Shown: one piece after another, positions 33,827 to 48,200 of the stretch | How the letters are laid out: every line of letters starts with the position of its first letter | How positions within the stretch are numbered: position 1 is the stretch's first letter | Assembly: GCA_964057225.1 (NCBI GenBank) | Contig: OZ059898.1 | Span: 12,983,767 to 13,047,766 of the forward strand | Length of the DNA: 64,000 bases | Reading direction: 5' to 3' | Source of the DNA: Auanema rhodensis | Taxonomy: Eukaryota > Nematoda > Chromadorea > Rhabditida > Rhabditidae | Notes under the pieces: generated by a model | Database searches by the model: none | Seen by the model: only the letters and a program-made list of their open reading frames with translations | What the model was told of the DNA's origin: nothing | Made by a program: the position numbers and the translations under genes

Positions 33827-36800
33827 TTTCTAAAAAAATTAATTCGGGAATTAAATTTAAATTAAATGCAAATTATTAATTCTAATGAACAGTTAAATAG
33901 AAGCCCAAAAGTGATAGCGTAATTCACACCAGCGATTGACCGGGTTGTCACTTCAATAGTGCAAAAATGATTTTTCGACTTAGTCACGTGAACCTAGTTT
34001 AGTTGTCAAAGAAATAGGTATTTGCAACAAAATTTTTAAATATTCGGGATATATAGGGACAAAAAGATAAGGCATTTTTTGTAACTTGGAATTTAGATTA
34101 AGATTTGAAACATGCGGTAAACTTGGCAGTTTCAGGCTCAGGTGATATTATTCCTAGTTTAAAAAAACTGGATTTCAAATGAGAGCATAAATAAAGTACC
34201 AGAACGCAATACATAATATTATTTTAGAATTATTATGGAAATAAAAATATGTATCTTCTCTAAATTAAAAATTGAACTGCGGTTACTTGCACAAATTATG
34301 AAAGACACTCGAAAAGCGCCAGCATCGAAATTTTTTCTGGCCAGTCTTGCTAGCACATATTCAAATTCAATTCACTTGAAGCAATTGCTATATAGCCGTT
34401 AGTTTCATATGCAGCATCGTTTTCAATTAATCAATTATGCTATAACATTAGCTATCAAAGCATCGCTTAAGTCTATCTTTCCATTTCTATGGAATTTATA
34501 ATAATACATAGTACTTAAGTTATGGTTGTTCTCAGTATTATTTGTAGGATCTTAGGTTGTCAACAGTCATAAATTCACCTAAATTTGAAAGTAATATATA
34601 TGTATATATATATTAGTTTGAATTGAATAGTTTACTGTAGTGTCTTCCTGGTTCAAAACAAGCTTTTTCGTAATTTGGGTTGTTGTGACGAGGGAGAGGT
34701 GAAATTTGCTATAAAAGTGATTCATGACAGAAGCTGTCACGCGGACCTGGACAAACGCTAAGCTTATTACAGTTTTTTAAGTAAAAGATTGGTGATCTAT
34801 ACAACTATTTAGTTATATCATAAATAATCGTAAAGATAGTGGGGATATAGCAATTAATGGTACTTAACTATTAGAAATAATCAGCCTATCTAGCAATGTC
34901 GTAGAGTTTAGTAAGTGGTTATCACCAGGACCAATCAAAACGATTAATGTTACCTGTGAATGAAGACTTATTAATCATCTCTGATAGTTGATTATCTTAT
35001 TTTTTGGTTTTGAAATGATTTAGTCTAATTTAAAACAAAAACTAGCCTATTATCTGTCGTTTGGATGAAACAGAGTTGGTCAGTAAATAACAACTAATTG
35101 GCGATATGGAGAAATAACTTAAATTAAATATTTTATAATATGCTGATATGTATTGTTCTTTCTTCCATTTATTTTATTTCTTAGATAACGCAATTAAAAT
35201 AAGCAGAATAGGTTGATATACAATGAATCATAATATTTTTTTTATAGAAATAAATATTATTTTCTCTCGCCTATTAAATCTCTTGAATTATTCTTATGAG
35301 GAACAATTAGTTCTCAAAGAGAAGTTGAGAATATACTTAGGATTTGATTGCTGCTTTTATAAAACAATTATTTTATTGTACCTGATGACCACCTGTTGAC
35401 TTCTACTATATATGAATATAAAATGAAATATAAATGAAGTAAGTTGATGGAATTAACAAAAAAACACAAAATTCTAAAACTACTAAATATTTGTATAAAG
35501 AAAGTGTGATGTGTATAAATAAAATTTATATAGAAATGTACATTAAATAGATCAAAATGATCAGGTTTACGTTCTTGGAACTTTTCACGATGAGTAGGTA
35601 TATGATGTTTAGAGTTCAGTTCAATGTTTGTTGTTTAGCTCATAATATGTTAATATAATCTTTAAGATTTGATTATTCAAACATGAATGATGCAGCCTTT
35701 GCTTATATGTTATCTCTCTTATCAATAAGTTTTGAAAGACAAAAATGATTTTATTTATTAGAATGTATTTGAATAAGTTGTAGTATGTTATCGCTGAGTA
35801 AAGTACATTATTAAGGTGTGAGAAATACGTGAAAGTCACGTTAATATATAGCACATATCATTTTTAAAAATTGGCGCAACAATACGGTTGTTCTTTGAGT
35901 TTTAAACTCCTTTTGAGCCTTTCTCTCAAAAGTGTTTGAAACTCAAAATTCAAGTTATATATTCTCCTTCTCCGCCTCCACTATTACATAGTCCAGGTAT
36001 GACTGTTACTTTTACTTTACGTTAATGATTCTAAGACTTGTTAAAGAGTGAAATCCCTCTGTCTTAAAAGAGAAAGGTTAAAGTTTTACATTTTAAATAT
36101 TAGCAGCTTAAGGGTTTAATATAATACGATTCTTCAACCATCATAGAGCTGGTTCCTTTTGGTCGTTTCACTACATAACTAGCTATTCATAGTTGCGTCT
36201 TCTATTGTGTTTCAAGTGCAGGCGCTATTTGAACAGCCTGTTCCTTAGCTCATCCATACATGAAATCAGGAAATGGTCGCTCATCTTCATCCTCACACCT
36301 CTATCTATGTATATCCATGTACATACTACCTAGGACTTTGTCTGGTTGGCAACTTGAGGTTCTTCCAAGACACCAGGTTAAGAGAACAAATATGGGCCTA
36401 TTGCGCAGTTCTACTAACCAAACTAAGCTTGTCTTGATTCATTCTCCTTGTAATGTAATAAAAGCTTTCGCATTGATAGTAATTACCATTTAAGGGTCCA
36501 TATTAATGGATGAAACTCGTTTCCCATTCAATCTTTATGTAATAAGACTGCTAATCTCCCGTTTATCCACTGATGGACGGACCTTAACCTATAGGAGCTA
36601 TAAGGTTCATAATACCTCTCACTTAAACTTCTTATTCGTTGTATTTTTTTTTTGAAATCCATGTTACTACTATTCCTATGCGATTCTTCTCATTCATGGG
36701 TGCTTCATGCTACAGCAAACTAGCTAATAGCTTTTTACTAATATCTCCAAGTTCATTTTTTCAAAAATTGTTTCATAGTAGTTAATCAGCTGTATATTTT

Positions 36801-39573
36801 GTCTAAGCTAGTTACAACATTAGCAAAAACGTTTTTAATGTTTAAAGCAACGCGTTATGAAGAAAAAAAGAGACTTTGAATCATCTTTTGACTGTATTCA
36901 TACATGGTAATGTGTTCGAATTCATTGTTATGGCGCTAATTCATGCCTCAATGCTAATGTACTTCGGTAGGCAACCGGAATACTTTATTCTCTTTATCCA
37001 GATTTTTTTTTGAATGAATCATAATTAGCAAAAAAAATGTCTAGTATCCAGGCAATTCGATTTTAGGAAATTAGTTTTTAAATTACAAGTTCTTACTTCA
37101 AGCTGTCTACTAAGTGATAATGAAAGTTTCCAACTGTTTTTCCCGTTATTCAGCGTTCTATATCATCTATTTTTCTTTATCTACTTTTATCTTCACAGCT
37201 TTGTGTCATTTCTCTGAATTACTGCGGATGATGACGTAATTATGAACTTTTTGAAAATTTTCTTCTGCCACTTGTTTACTCCTTTTGATATAATTTGAAA
37301 TCGTTTGCAAAAAAAAAGAAGCAAAAAGAAAAATTGTATCGTATTCTTTGTAAAAGATGCCAAAACAGCATTTCAAATATCACGAAACCACTTTGGAATG
37401 TTTTGTGAATTAAAAGATTTACCGGATAAGTTGCTTTTCGACAGTGTAATTAATCAGTTTATCACGCGGCTTATCAAATTCTCGCCAGTTTTGTCGTTTT
37501 AAATCCGATCATATTCAGTCCAGAAGCATACTGGCTAGAAGATTCAGAATCTTGTGTATCAGTCATACATGAAGCATCACAGAACATGTAAATACTACTG
37601 TCAAATAGTACTGGTCGCCTTTCTGAGGAAAGTTGCTTTTGTAGATGCCGACAATGTCTTTGGTGTCGTTCAATTTTCGGAGAAAAAAGTTTCTAAATCT
37701 ATCTGTTAGAAAATCTTACGTTCGGATAAAAACGAGCAAAAAACAGCTAGGTGTTCGATTTTACAGATACCTGTGGGTCCCCATGGGTGGTCCATCTACT
37801 GTCACTTCTCATTTTCTTGACATTATCTCCTTCGAAATTATGGTTCATGACTAAAGTCGTGTTGAAGTTGACACCGAAATAATGCGATGTTTCATGATAA
37901 ACTAGTCATTTCTTGTGTTAAATTCTAAAACAACTTGATAAGAATGCCGTGAAAAGCGACAAAATAGTTACCAGTTTGTAAGCTAACATGACTGGTTCCC
38001 CGATTATTGAAGTAACTCACCTTACAGCTTTAAGCATAACTTTTAATTTAGAATAACAGATTTATAAAATGAAATTAATGATTCTCGTAGCAAATTCTTC
38101 AAATTGAATTTGTATTATAGTTTTCTATATTTGGCACTTGAAGTTCTTTCAAATAACATCGAATTCGATCACAATTTTGTATTTTATAAGACAAAAATTT
38201 TTGGAAGACTGTCTCTTGACCACATAGTTATAGAATTGTTAGAGCAATATACCTGATTTCTCTTTTCATTTATTACTTTTCAAACCGATTATTCGTTGAT
38301 CTAGCAAAACTGCCTGAAAAATTTAAAATTCACCCAATTCTCAGACTGTCAAATGTCAAGCAAAGACGAATTTGCACCGTTTTTCCTGTTCATTTCTATC
38401 GAAATGCCTTTTAATCCGTTAAATAGTTTGACTTGTGCCCAACAAGATGCTGCAAGATCCGCTGTCTTCTTCAATGAAATGGGCCAATCCAGACAAGTCC
38501 TTTAATCCCTTTGTCCCTTTCCCCTCATCCCTCTCCCTAAGGTACAAGAAAGCGAGAAGTCATGTTGTCGCATTCGCTGTACAGGCTCCAACTTAATACA
38601 CTTTTCAACCTCAATTTAACTAGAAGAATCTTTTTATGGTCAGCTCGTTTTACTGGTGACGCCAAAACGATAAGGCTCAGAAATTTGGTCTAATATCTCC
38701 GCCTATCCGGCTGAGAGAATTGTATTTCTTAGATTTAGTCAGCCTCCTTAGTACAGTTATATGGAGTTTGGGTTTTTCCTATGTTGTCTATTACCTTTTC
38801 TTCAGTTTCGATGATTTCTCAGTGTTACTCAACTATTCGAAAAAGATTTATGATCATTTGATTTTCTCTTTTACCTGTTTCCTCAGACTATCATCTTTTC
38901 TCTTTCACTGTGTATATGTAGTGAAATCTCTTATTAGCTTGTTGTATATGAAGAAAAAAAAAGGCGGTAAGCCTTTTATATAGCTTGAGTAAACCGTGCC
39001 ATTTTCGATGATGATTTTCTAGTCTGTGTTAGTTGTCCAAACATCATGAATCCAACCAGAAGAGCTGCATATGTGGATGACAGATGGAGGAAGTTGACAA
39101 GCCCTAAATTGAGAGATATGATGATCGTAATGATCATGATATGATGACTTGAAGAGTACCTGGTCAGAGGGATCGTCGTTGACTAAAATTCCACAACAAC
39201 ATGTCGAAACTCTAGCTTATCATCCTTAATCATTCCGCCTATCATCACAGTTTTCTCCTTTTTTCTCTCCTTCAGTTCATCTATGACTTCTTCTTTTTTC
39301 TTCTCATTCCTATCATTTCTTTTTCTAATAAATTCGCACCTTCTCTTAATCGCCGACTTGATATGTTGAATAGAAGGCTATGATCTCTTAGACCATTAGC
39401 CCCCCATATTATACCACCCTTTCAGCTAAGATATAGGGGGGCTTAAAAGATAATATTTAGACAGGTGAACAGGTTCTTTCTAATATCTCATAATTAATGT
39501 GATCGTTACCCTCTCTCAAACATGTGCCAATTATGAAATTTGTGAGACATTGAAACAATTCGAATATACACTC

Positions 39574-39576
<3 letters not shown>

Positions 39577-39664
<88 letters not shown>
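39577..39664. repeat. CT dinucleotide microsatellite, 44 units
   Basis: 88 bases of uninterrupted CT. It creates false open frames of Ser-Leu or Arg-Glu on the two strands. Confidence 0.97.
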
Positions 39665-39670
<6 letters not shown>

Positions 39671-42600
39671 CAAAAAACTTCCATGATGCCAAGTTATATA
39701 GTACTTCTATATAGCTTGAGTTCATAACTATGTATTTATCATTACACCTTCTGTCTACTCTTCCAATATCATTCAATGCTTCATGTTAACAAGACATTTT
39801 AAGCTTGTGAATCTTCGACAAGTTACGAATGAACAGTTGATTGGACTTGAATGCTAGAATTTGGCTTGAATGCTAATCGTAACTAACACTTGTACATCCA
39901 TGTTTGGTGAACTTCAAATGTAAGATCAGATGTACATATTTCAAACAAAACATTAACCAAAACGTTTGTTAGTTTTAAAAATATTTTTGAAAAATAATTC
40001 TTGTACTTGACAATCATTTTGATATTAAGAATTTTAAAAAATTCAGCGAGCACCCAACCTGCCCCCCTCTCCCTTCCATATCGCTTGTCTTAATTCAGAA
40101 ATAAAAACAGAAAATAATAATAAAATCAGTGTGAATAGTCTCGCTTTTCTTGAAATAACTCTATAATCCGTGTATGACGAAAATCTTGATTGATATATAT
40201 TGAATAGAAGTTAGATAGAACAACAACAAGTTTTCCAGGTAAATTACATGGAAAGCTGACAAACGTCCAATGTATACATCATATCGAATATGTAATAAGA
40301 ATTTTGTACTTCATTTAAATGAATTGATATAAGTGAATCTATCTGTATTAAATAAACAAAAGTGTTTATGAAAATATAACTTCATAATAATAATTATAAT
40401 TCGAATAATAATTGTTTTTTAAATCTAAATTCAGTACATACCCTTATCAATAAGTACAATTATCGTATTTGTTTCAATAATATATTTAAATGATTCATAT
40501 CATTAATATTAAATAGGAAAAAAAGGTTTTTTTTTTCGAAAACATCTCTCAAAATCTTTTTAATCATCTATACTTCGGGCGCGCGAACACGGATTAGTTC
40601 AATCGTTCAATACAGCACTTCTTAACTAGGATCAGTATTGTCGTTGATATTATTTTTCTTTTGACCACAATAACCCTCTTAAACTCTTGAAACTTTGTCC
40701 TTCAAGCTGGAATTGATAATTCATGGGGCCAAATTGCAAAAGGTGATATGTCCTTAAGGAAGTTCTACGCGGGCCAGCAGGATCTGTGAAGGAATCTTCC
40801 GGTTATGCTGTTATATATGAGACTTGGTTCATTGGGGTCTTACCAAGAAGAGCTTCTATCATCTTGCCGTGGAAGGGATGACAATAGCTTTATCAATAGT
40901 ACGACTAGCCTATCTACTATTCAGTTGAAGCTATATACAGATAAGCATAAGCTTCAAATGCTATGGAACACGATTCCCATACTGCGCTTGCTATTCTAAA
41001 CCTATGCTTGTTTTCTGTTTTCTCAATCTTAACCACAATATCTCTTTATCTCTTGCTTCTTTATCGTTTTTCTTTTCTGTATTCTATCCATTAATATGTC
41101 TATCATACATTTTGTATATCTACTCCACACATCACCCCCTCTATCATCACTATCTCCCCCCCCCCTCCCCCCAAGGCACAAATTTCTCCTTATATCTCAT
41201 CACATTTAATATCTTATTACGTAATCACTATTGTCCAATCATCCACAACAAACCATTAGTCAGTAGCAGTTTTTCTATTATCTCTCTCGCTGTCTCTCTC
41301 ACTCTTTCTTTACTATTCTCTTCTAATCCACTAAGCAAGATGCCGCCCTTCTCGTCATTGACTTATGCTATTCCAAGTTCTAATAGCTTACATCAATTAT
41401 CTTTCTGTGATTGTATGTCTGATTTGCTTTTTTTTCTCTCCGCCTGATGTACATAAGAGCTATGCATCGCCCTGCTTCACGTTGTTTTCCGTACACGTAC
41501 GTGAAATTCATTTTGATCTTTGCACAAGCCATTACCGGTTGTTCATTTCTGCTCATTAATTGCATTGTATTTTTTTAATCGTTATTCATTTTTATTTCCA
41601 TAATCTCAATTCTAAACAGCCTGTAAAGCTTGATATATCATTTGTTTTTTCCAGACAGATGTGTACTAGCTAATACGGTAATGCAGTTAAACCTCTTTAC
41701 TTGTGTATCATTCCAAATATATTTTCAACTTCATACATGTGGTATAGGCTACAAGTGCTACACATACATATATTATTTGAATATTAATATCAGACAGTAA
41801 ACTAAGCATATAAGTATATTAAAAAGTACACTGCCACCTATATATATAGTTAAAAAAACTTCATTCTGGTAACATTAGAGTAAATGACCTGTTCGAGATG
41901 GTTATCCAGTTGCATGCCTATGTTCTTTTATTCTTTTCTTTGGTAATTACTAGTCACCCTTAGCCTCTTTCTTGCCAAATAGCCTTTCTCTCTTTCTCTC
42001 TCAGAAATTCTTTTTATTTCTAATTTAGTTTCATTGCAATTACTTACAATTCTGATACTTTATCACGTATAAACATTTCATATTGGCTTTGTTCTTAACG
42101 TTTTTGAATTAACAATAGACTTAGTTGTGTCATTCACTTATAGACGACATCGTCTCTCAGAAAACACGAAATGAACTTGTGACTAACCAACTTTTAAGAT
42201 TTTTTAAACTCTCTTGTTTTTCATCATTTCCTGCTTTTGGCTTCTTTTCGTCTTCTCTCATATGTCTCGTTCTTCTCAGTTTTCTGATGTCTTTATTGTT
42301 TTCTTGAACTATCTATCGAACTATTTGTTGTGCCAACTAAACAATTTGTCAACAAAGTACAAAAGCAGAAACATGCAAGTTAGCAAGCTTTATAGGGTAA
42401 ACGGTCATATTAAAGAACGATCGGTTTGACCAGTCATGTCTTTCCTTTTTAAACTTAATTATTTTGACTTCTTTCTTTCATCTCGTTGCTGCATATCAAT
42501 TTTTTTGGCCGCAAAGTCTAATTCAATGTTATTTCAATTTTCATTTCAATATCCTTTCTCTACTTTCTTGCCGTTTTTTTTTCGCAAAAAAATAAGCAAA

Positions 42601-43970
42601 AACGCTGAAAAAATATTCAATTCTTTACGCAGTTATCACTACTAGATGCATATCTTCAAATCAAGTGACACCTCTCACAAAGCTTTTGCTGAATAAAGGG
42701 CAACTAAACCAATATAAACATCATCGTCTAATCAATCTACACAGCCATCAGCATCACTACAATCTTCGTCAACGTCATTATCAGCATCATGATTCAAACA
42801 ACCACGAGAGGAATAGAAGAGATGAAGCAGCAGAAATCAGCTGAAAACTCGCTTAGTGTCTCTCCTATTGCGGTGGTCTTATTACTCAGCTTTAATGCTT
42901 ATACCATGATCAAAGATATCCAATACTAGTACTTCACCACTATTCTCTGCTAATCTATATCTTTCTTCTTTTTTATTTTACTTCTTTTCCATCTGTTTAC
43001 CGCCCAACTTATCTCGTATCTTCATCAAATTATTTCAATTTACAACATCGTTTATCGAGCTAAATATAGCTTTCAATCCAGTCTGTCTGATAAGAAAATC
43101 CAAGCTTTCATATCTTAAAGCTCTTAACTGAGCATTCGATCTCACTTGTGCTCAATTACACGATCTGAGCTTGTAACATAAAAAAAATGCTTATCTAAAA
43201 ATCTGGATTATAATGTATTTTAGTTAAAATAAAAAGTAACAGAATCCGTGCTTAACTAGCATATCAACAGTTGATTTTCTGATTATTTCTTAACAAAAAA
43301 AAGGAAAAACATATAAAACTAGCAAATCGTATTGATAAGCCATACAAAACTACACTCTGAGAAATTTAACTCCTTTCATTTCATCATTGAAAACTGTCAA
43401 AACTGTCTGTTCAATAAAGTTTTGACTAAGTTCATGAAAAAGCTGAAAGTTCAATAAACGCAACTTTGAACTCTTATGAAGGTTGTTTGCTTCTCTTTTG
43501 CATCATTTTTTCTTATTATTCTTTTTTTCTTAATGTTATATTGTTTTGTTTTCGAAACTGTTGACTGTTTTTATGCTTCTTTTCGTTTAGAATAACTTGT
43601 TTCTTGTGTATTAATGAATTACCTCTCTCTCTCTTTCTCTTTTTCTTTCTCTCTCTCTTCGCCCTGGAATCAGTTCATTTTACTTTAATAAACTCTTCAT
43701 GTCCAGCTGTGCAACTTATTCCTCTTCTTCATTCATTCTAATATTAGTCTAACCTTTGGTGGATGGTTCCGAAAATAGAAAACTGAGAGCCTAAAACTGC
43801 TGAAGATCACCATTCATTCTGTTTATTTCATATTTCTACGTTATAATTTTTTTAATCTTTTCTCATATCTTGTTGCTGTGGCTTTATTAACGTTTTTCTC
43901 AACTTTCGAAACCTAATCTAACTTACAGCTTGTTCTATTTCAAGCAATCCACTATGCATCGTTAATCGTT

Positions 43971-44369
43971 TTGTTTTTCTTGTTAACTATAATAGGATTT
44001 ATTTCTCCGAAATTCATTATATACCTTGATGGATCAGATGGCCCTTTTCAAATGAAATTACGTCTGAACAGGACGCCGATCCATCGTCAAATCCGTCGGA
44101 ACCGGAACGGTCCTTACTATCTTTTCGATGCGAACACCTCATCCACTTGTAACTGTTCGGAGTTTTCTGAAGAACATCTGCCTAAAAATGAATTTAATAG
44201 ATACAAGCCTATATCTAAAGAATTCGAAAGAGAGAACAAGAATGATGATTTTCTCTCTCTCTCTCTCCCTCCCTCTATTCGTCTTTCACTTCGTCAATTT
44301 GCTTTACTACCTCAATTTTTTTCATTCGCATTTTCCCCTTTTCTATTATTTATCAACAAGCAATTCTAG
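43971..44369 (+). CDS. Possible single-exon secreted protein (weak)
   Basis: 132-codon frame. It starts with a hydrophobic segment (MFFLLTIIGFISPKFIIYLD) and continues into a polar, Arg/Asn-rich region (NRTPIHRQIRRNRNGPYYLF) with a CNCSEF Cys pair. The second half runs into a CT-repeat (FLSLSLPPSI), which argues against it. Another frame over the same bases is also open for about 35 codons. No splice-leader acceptor is next to the ATG. Confidence 0.2.
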   Translation: MFFLLTIIGFISPKFIIYLDGSDGPFQMKLRLNRTPIHRQIRRNRNGPYYLFDANTSSTCNCSEFSEEHLPKNEFNRYKPISKEFERENKNDDFLSLSLPPSIRLSLRQFALLPQFFSFAFSPFLLFINKQF

Positions 44370-44700
44370 AATATGCTGGGATTCAATTCCTCCAATCTGA
44401 GGAAAGCCGTTCCCTTTTTGTCATTTTCTCATCTCCAAGCTATATATGCATGTATAACGACAAAGACCAGAGGGGGAGAAAAGTAAAAAAACTGGCATGA
44501 AGGCTCTCTCTGCCTCATAATGTGATGATCAACGTCAATTAGTCATTCTTCATCCATTTTACATGATAGTTGTTAACCATCTAAATGAAATGATTTTATG
44601 GAACATTCAGATGAAAGATAGTCATTCACCTAATGACTTAAAGCAGTTTCTCTCTCAGTTAGTGCTTTCCCCTCTCTCCTCGTACAATCCATTTGTACTC

Positions 44701-44736
44701 AATAATAATAACAACAATAATAATAATAATAATGAA
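44701..44736. repeat. AAT/AAC trinucleotide repeat
   Basis: About twelve AAT or AAC units giving a false poly-Asn frame. Confidence 0.9.
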
Positions 44737-45170
44737 AATACTAATAATTCATTAATAATCGCGATTTTTAAGTCATATGTCGTCTGAAGCTGCTATGTTC
44801 TAGTCCTTTGGTTGTTTTGACCTATTGCTTGTTTGTTAAATTTTATATTTGTCGTTGATAGTATGAACTATCATAAGGTCATATTATTTCATAAAACATT
44901 GCTATCAAGCTTTGTCCTATAGTGATTTTCATCAAAAACAAGCATGCTCTAGACTTTACATCTTAATCGTTTGAACTTAAACTTTGAAAATATTTAGCTG
45001 ACTGATTAGTCCCTATTTCATCAAATTCATGTTTTGTCTATTCGTCGTTTTAAAAAAATTTTTCTCATATTTTTATGAAAATGTTTAATTATATGTTTGA
45101 ATAATTCTTCTTTTAAACTAATTTTTAATTATTTAATTTATATTTTTCAGAACGTAAACTAAGTCAAAAG

Positions 45171-45214
45171 ATATATATATATATATATATATATAGATAA
45201 ATATATATATATAC
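45171..45214. repeat. TA microsatellite upstream of the Pax start
   Basis: Interrupted TA repeat ending about 25 bases before the first Pax ATG. It may complicate the assembly of the 5' end. Confidence 0.85.
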
Positions 45215-45238
45215 ATATATATTTTTTTTTGTTTAAAA

Positions 45239-48200
45239 ATGGATTATTTCGTAATAGATACTTCAACTCCGGAAAGTCTTGAACGAGATTTCTATGCCTG
45301 GCTTAATGTAAGTCAATTATCCCCTTCCTTATGTTTCAACCACAAAAATATTTTAATTTAATCTAATTTTATTTTATTTTATTGTAAAAACAAAACACAC
45401 ACACATACACACATGCACACACATATACATACATATACATTCTTTTCGATATTTCAGAATAGCAGTGGGCCATATTATGATGAAACGGAATCACAGCAAA
45501 GCTCATCACTTCCACCTCTGCAAGACATAAAAAATGCTGAAAATATTTATGAGAAACAGGACTTTGTATGTGAAACAAATATTATACAAATGATCATATT
45601 TATATTGTTTACAGTATATGCATATGTATAATTTCATGGATAGCTCCGTAGGTAGTTCTCCTTCCTCCCTTTCATCGTCGTCCCTGGATCCTCCAGAGTC
45701 GCGGCCTAATGAGAAAGATGTAGCTCGGAGTTCAGGCAAGCATATCTAAAATCTTCTTTTCCAGCAAAATCACATAGTGTTTAAGCTTGAATAGACTAAT
45801 GTTCTTAGGCATTTTAGGAAGAAATCAATTGGGGCGCACATACAGTCCAGGACTTCCTCTATCTATGTATGAGCGAGAAGAGATTGTTAGATTATTCCAG
45901 GTAAAAAATGAAGCATAATTATAATAAGCAAAACAGTTAGTCTGTTTTTCATTTTTTTTTTTGGGAAAAAAAGCTATTTTTGCTTATTTTTCATTTGTCG
46001 CCGACATATTTGTTTCTATCTTAAAGAAGATAAATACATAAATGGATCTTGTATAATTACTAAAACAAATTGACGAATAAACTGCCAAAAACTAGCAATA
46101 TATAATAAGATTATTCTTTATTTTATGTGTATAATACTATATATTATAGAATGGATGGAAAATTTGCGATATCTCAAAACGGCTGTGTGTTACTCATAGT
46201 TGCGTCAGTAAAATATTAAATAGGTAATTTTGAGTTTTGTATTCTAGCTCATTATTAATATTGAAAATAAGAATGTTAAAAAGGTTCTTACCTGATTACT
46301 TTAATTGCTTTCGAAAATTAATGCAACCGGCTTTTGCTCAAATGAAAAAATGAATGAAAAGAACTAGTGGTATGTGACGGCAATTATATGCTAATTAAGA
46401 TAAGTCAGTCAGCAAGCTGAAAGTTATTCGTAAAATCTTGACATTTCACTTAGACAAATAGAAGCTGACTTTTCCGAAAATTTTATAATTATTTATTTTT
46501 TAATAAGTAAATTAATTAGTTTCATTAAAATAACTAAATAAATATATGAATATTACAATCACATATATACCATTCCTCGCTAATAATCTTAAATATATAT
46601 ATATATATATATATTGAACAATTTCATATAGATTATGCAACAATAACTATAATTGAATTATTATTTTTTTATACATAATAATTCTTGAAATAATTCAAAT
46701 TTCACCACATAGCTTTACTATTTTTCTTTGCAATTTGTGTTTTTATCTTCGCAAAGCTAAGCTGTTCCCATGGTTGATGACCATCTGTTCCTCCATAGAA
46801 CCTTAGAATCAAATAACTAGAGAAAACGGTTTTAATGTTTAGACTTTCACAGATTTCCGGTGTTTTTGCTCAAAAAATATTGACAATTTTACACTGCGAA
46901 AAGCTAAATTAATAATTATTGTTCTGTTTCAGATATCGACAGACAGGCTCTGTACGTCCTAAGGATGCAAAGGAAGGTCGAGCGGAGTCTCCACTTGTTA
47001 TTGCTGTACGTGATTATAGGATGAGATTAGGTAACATTTTAGAATGTTGTAAGAAATATCAAGTGAAAGCATGAGTAACCCTCGCGTAGCTTCATCGAGT
47101 TGTTCTCAAAAGTGTATTCGCGGTTTTTTCCGTCTTGATTTAGATGGTTATAATAGCTTATTTGTAGAAAAACCACTTAAAGACAAGAAAATATTAGACA
47201 TAGTTGAAAAAAACAATTTATGAAACACTTTTCAATTTGATGACGCGATTTTTCCAACAAAAAAACTTTTATTCCACAGAAATCGTTTTCTGTCCATCTA
47301 TTCTCCTATGTTCCACTTCATGAGTGACACCAGACGTTTTGATGAACTATCATCTTCTTTTGGAGCAAACGAAGAAGTTTGTTCCCCACCGGATATGCTC
47401 TAAAGAAAATGCCGGAATCTCCGGAATCCGTCCGATTCTAATGATGGAATGACCGAGCATTCCATTCCATATTACTCTTCCATTCTAAACCGCTTCTGGC
47501 ACTCTTGACGCTGAGCTGTTCTCAATGGCTGAAAAAATTCAAAAATAAGAAAGATCTTTTTAAAAATCGAAAAAAAATATTTTTTGGCCTCAATTGCCGC
47601 CTTATGTTAAATGTCTTTTAACGAATATGTAGAATCTATTTTTACCATTAGGACGGAAACAAATTAGAAACTCGATCTAAAAGTATGATAAGTTGGTACT
47701 GAAATTAGAACTATCAACTTCAGTTTGGAGGTTTTCAAAATGAATATAAACGCATGAAGTGTATGTTTATCTATGGAGCTAATATCAAATCCTTTAATCG
47801 ATTTCACACACTTCTGCTAGTCCTCTTCACCCTGGCATTCCGTTTTTATTGTCAAATGAAGAAGAGAAACAAAACCTAAATAAGGTCTGACGTTGTCTGT
47901 CTATCATCATTTAACCATTTTCATCCTATATTTAGAAAATAGTGAAAGACAGCAGGACGAGTCCTTTGAATTCTTGGTATTAATTTCCTTTTAAGACAAA
48001 AAAATTAGAAATCTTCAAAATTTGCCCCACAAGTACATCTGCGCCAGGTGATGCTCATCATCCAATTTCCGCTTTGAAGGCTTTAAGGCCTCCAATAACT
48101 ACTTTTGGCTATTTTTCTGAGTCAAGCCTTAGCATCTATTAATGAAATTGGATAGCAAAAAGAGGAAAGGTCATATTCTATGAGGCTTATAGAAACTGGT

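Larger units (their letters stand above)
33827..45238. other. 11.4 kb region without a supported gene
   Basis: No protein gene can be built on either strand. Open stretches are short, T-rich or hydrophobic and lack paired exons. The most notable is 43971-44369 (+). Simple repeats: CT at 39577-39664, AAT/AAC at 44701-44736 and TA at 45171-45195. TC-rich stretches are common between 41 and 44 kb. It may hold regulatory DNA and 5' exons of the Pax gene that follows, or RNA genes that I cannot detect. Confidence 0.5.

Noticed and set aside
39499-39776. Frames with repeated Ser-Leu or Arg-Glu
   Set aside because: Generated by the CT dinucleotide repeat.
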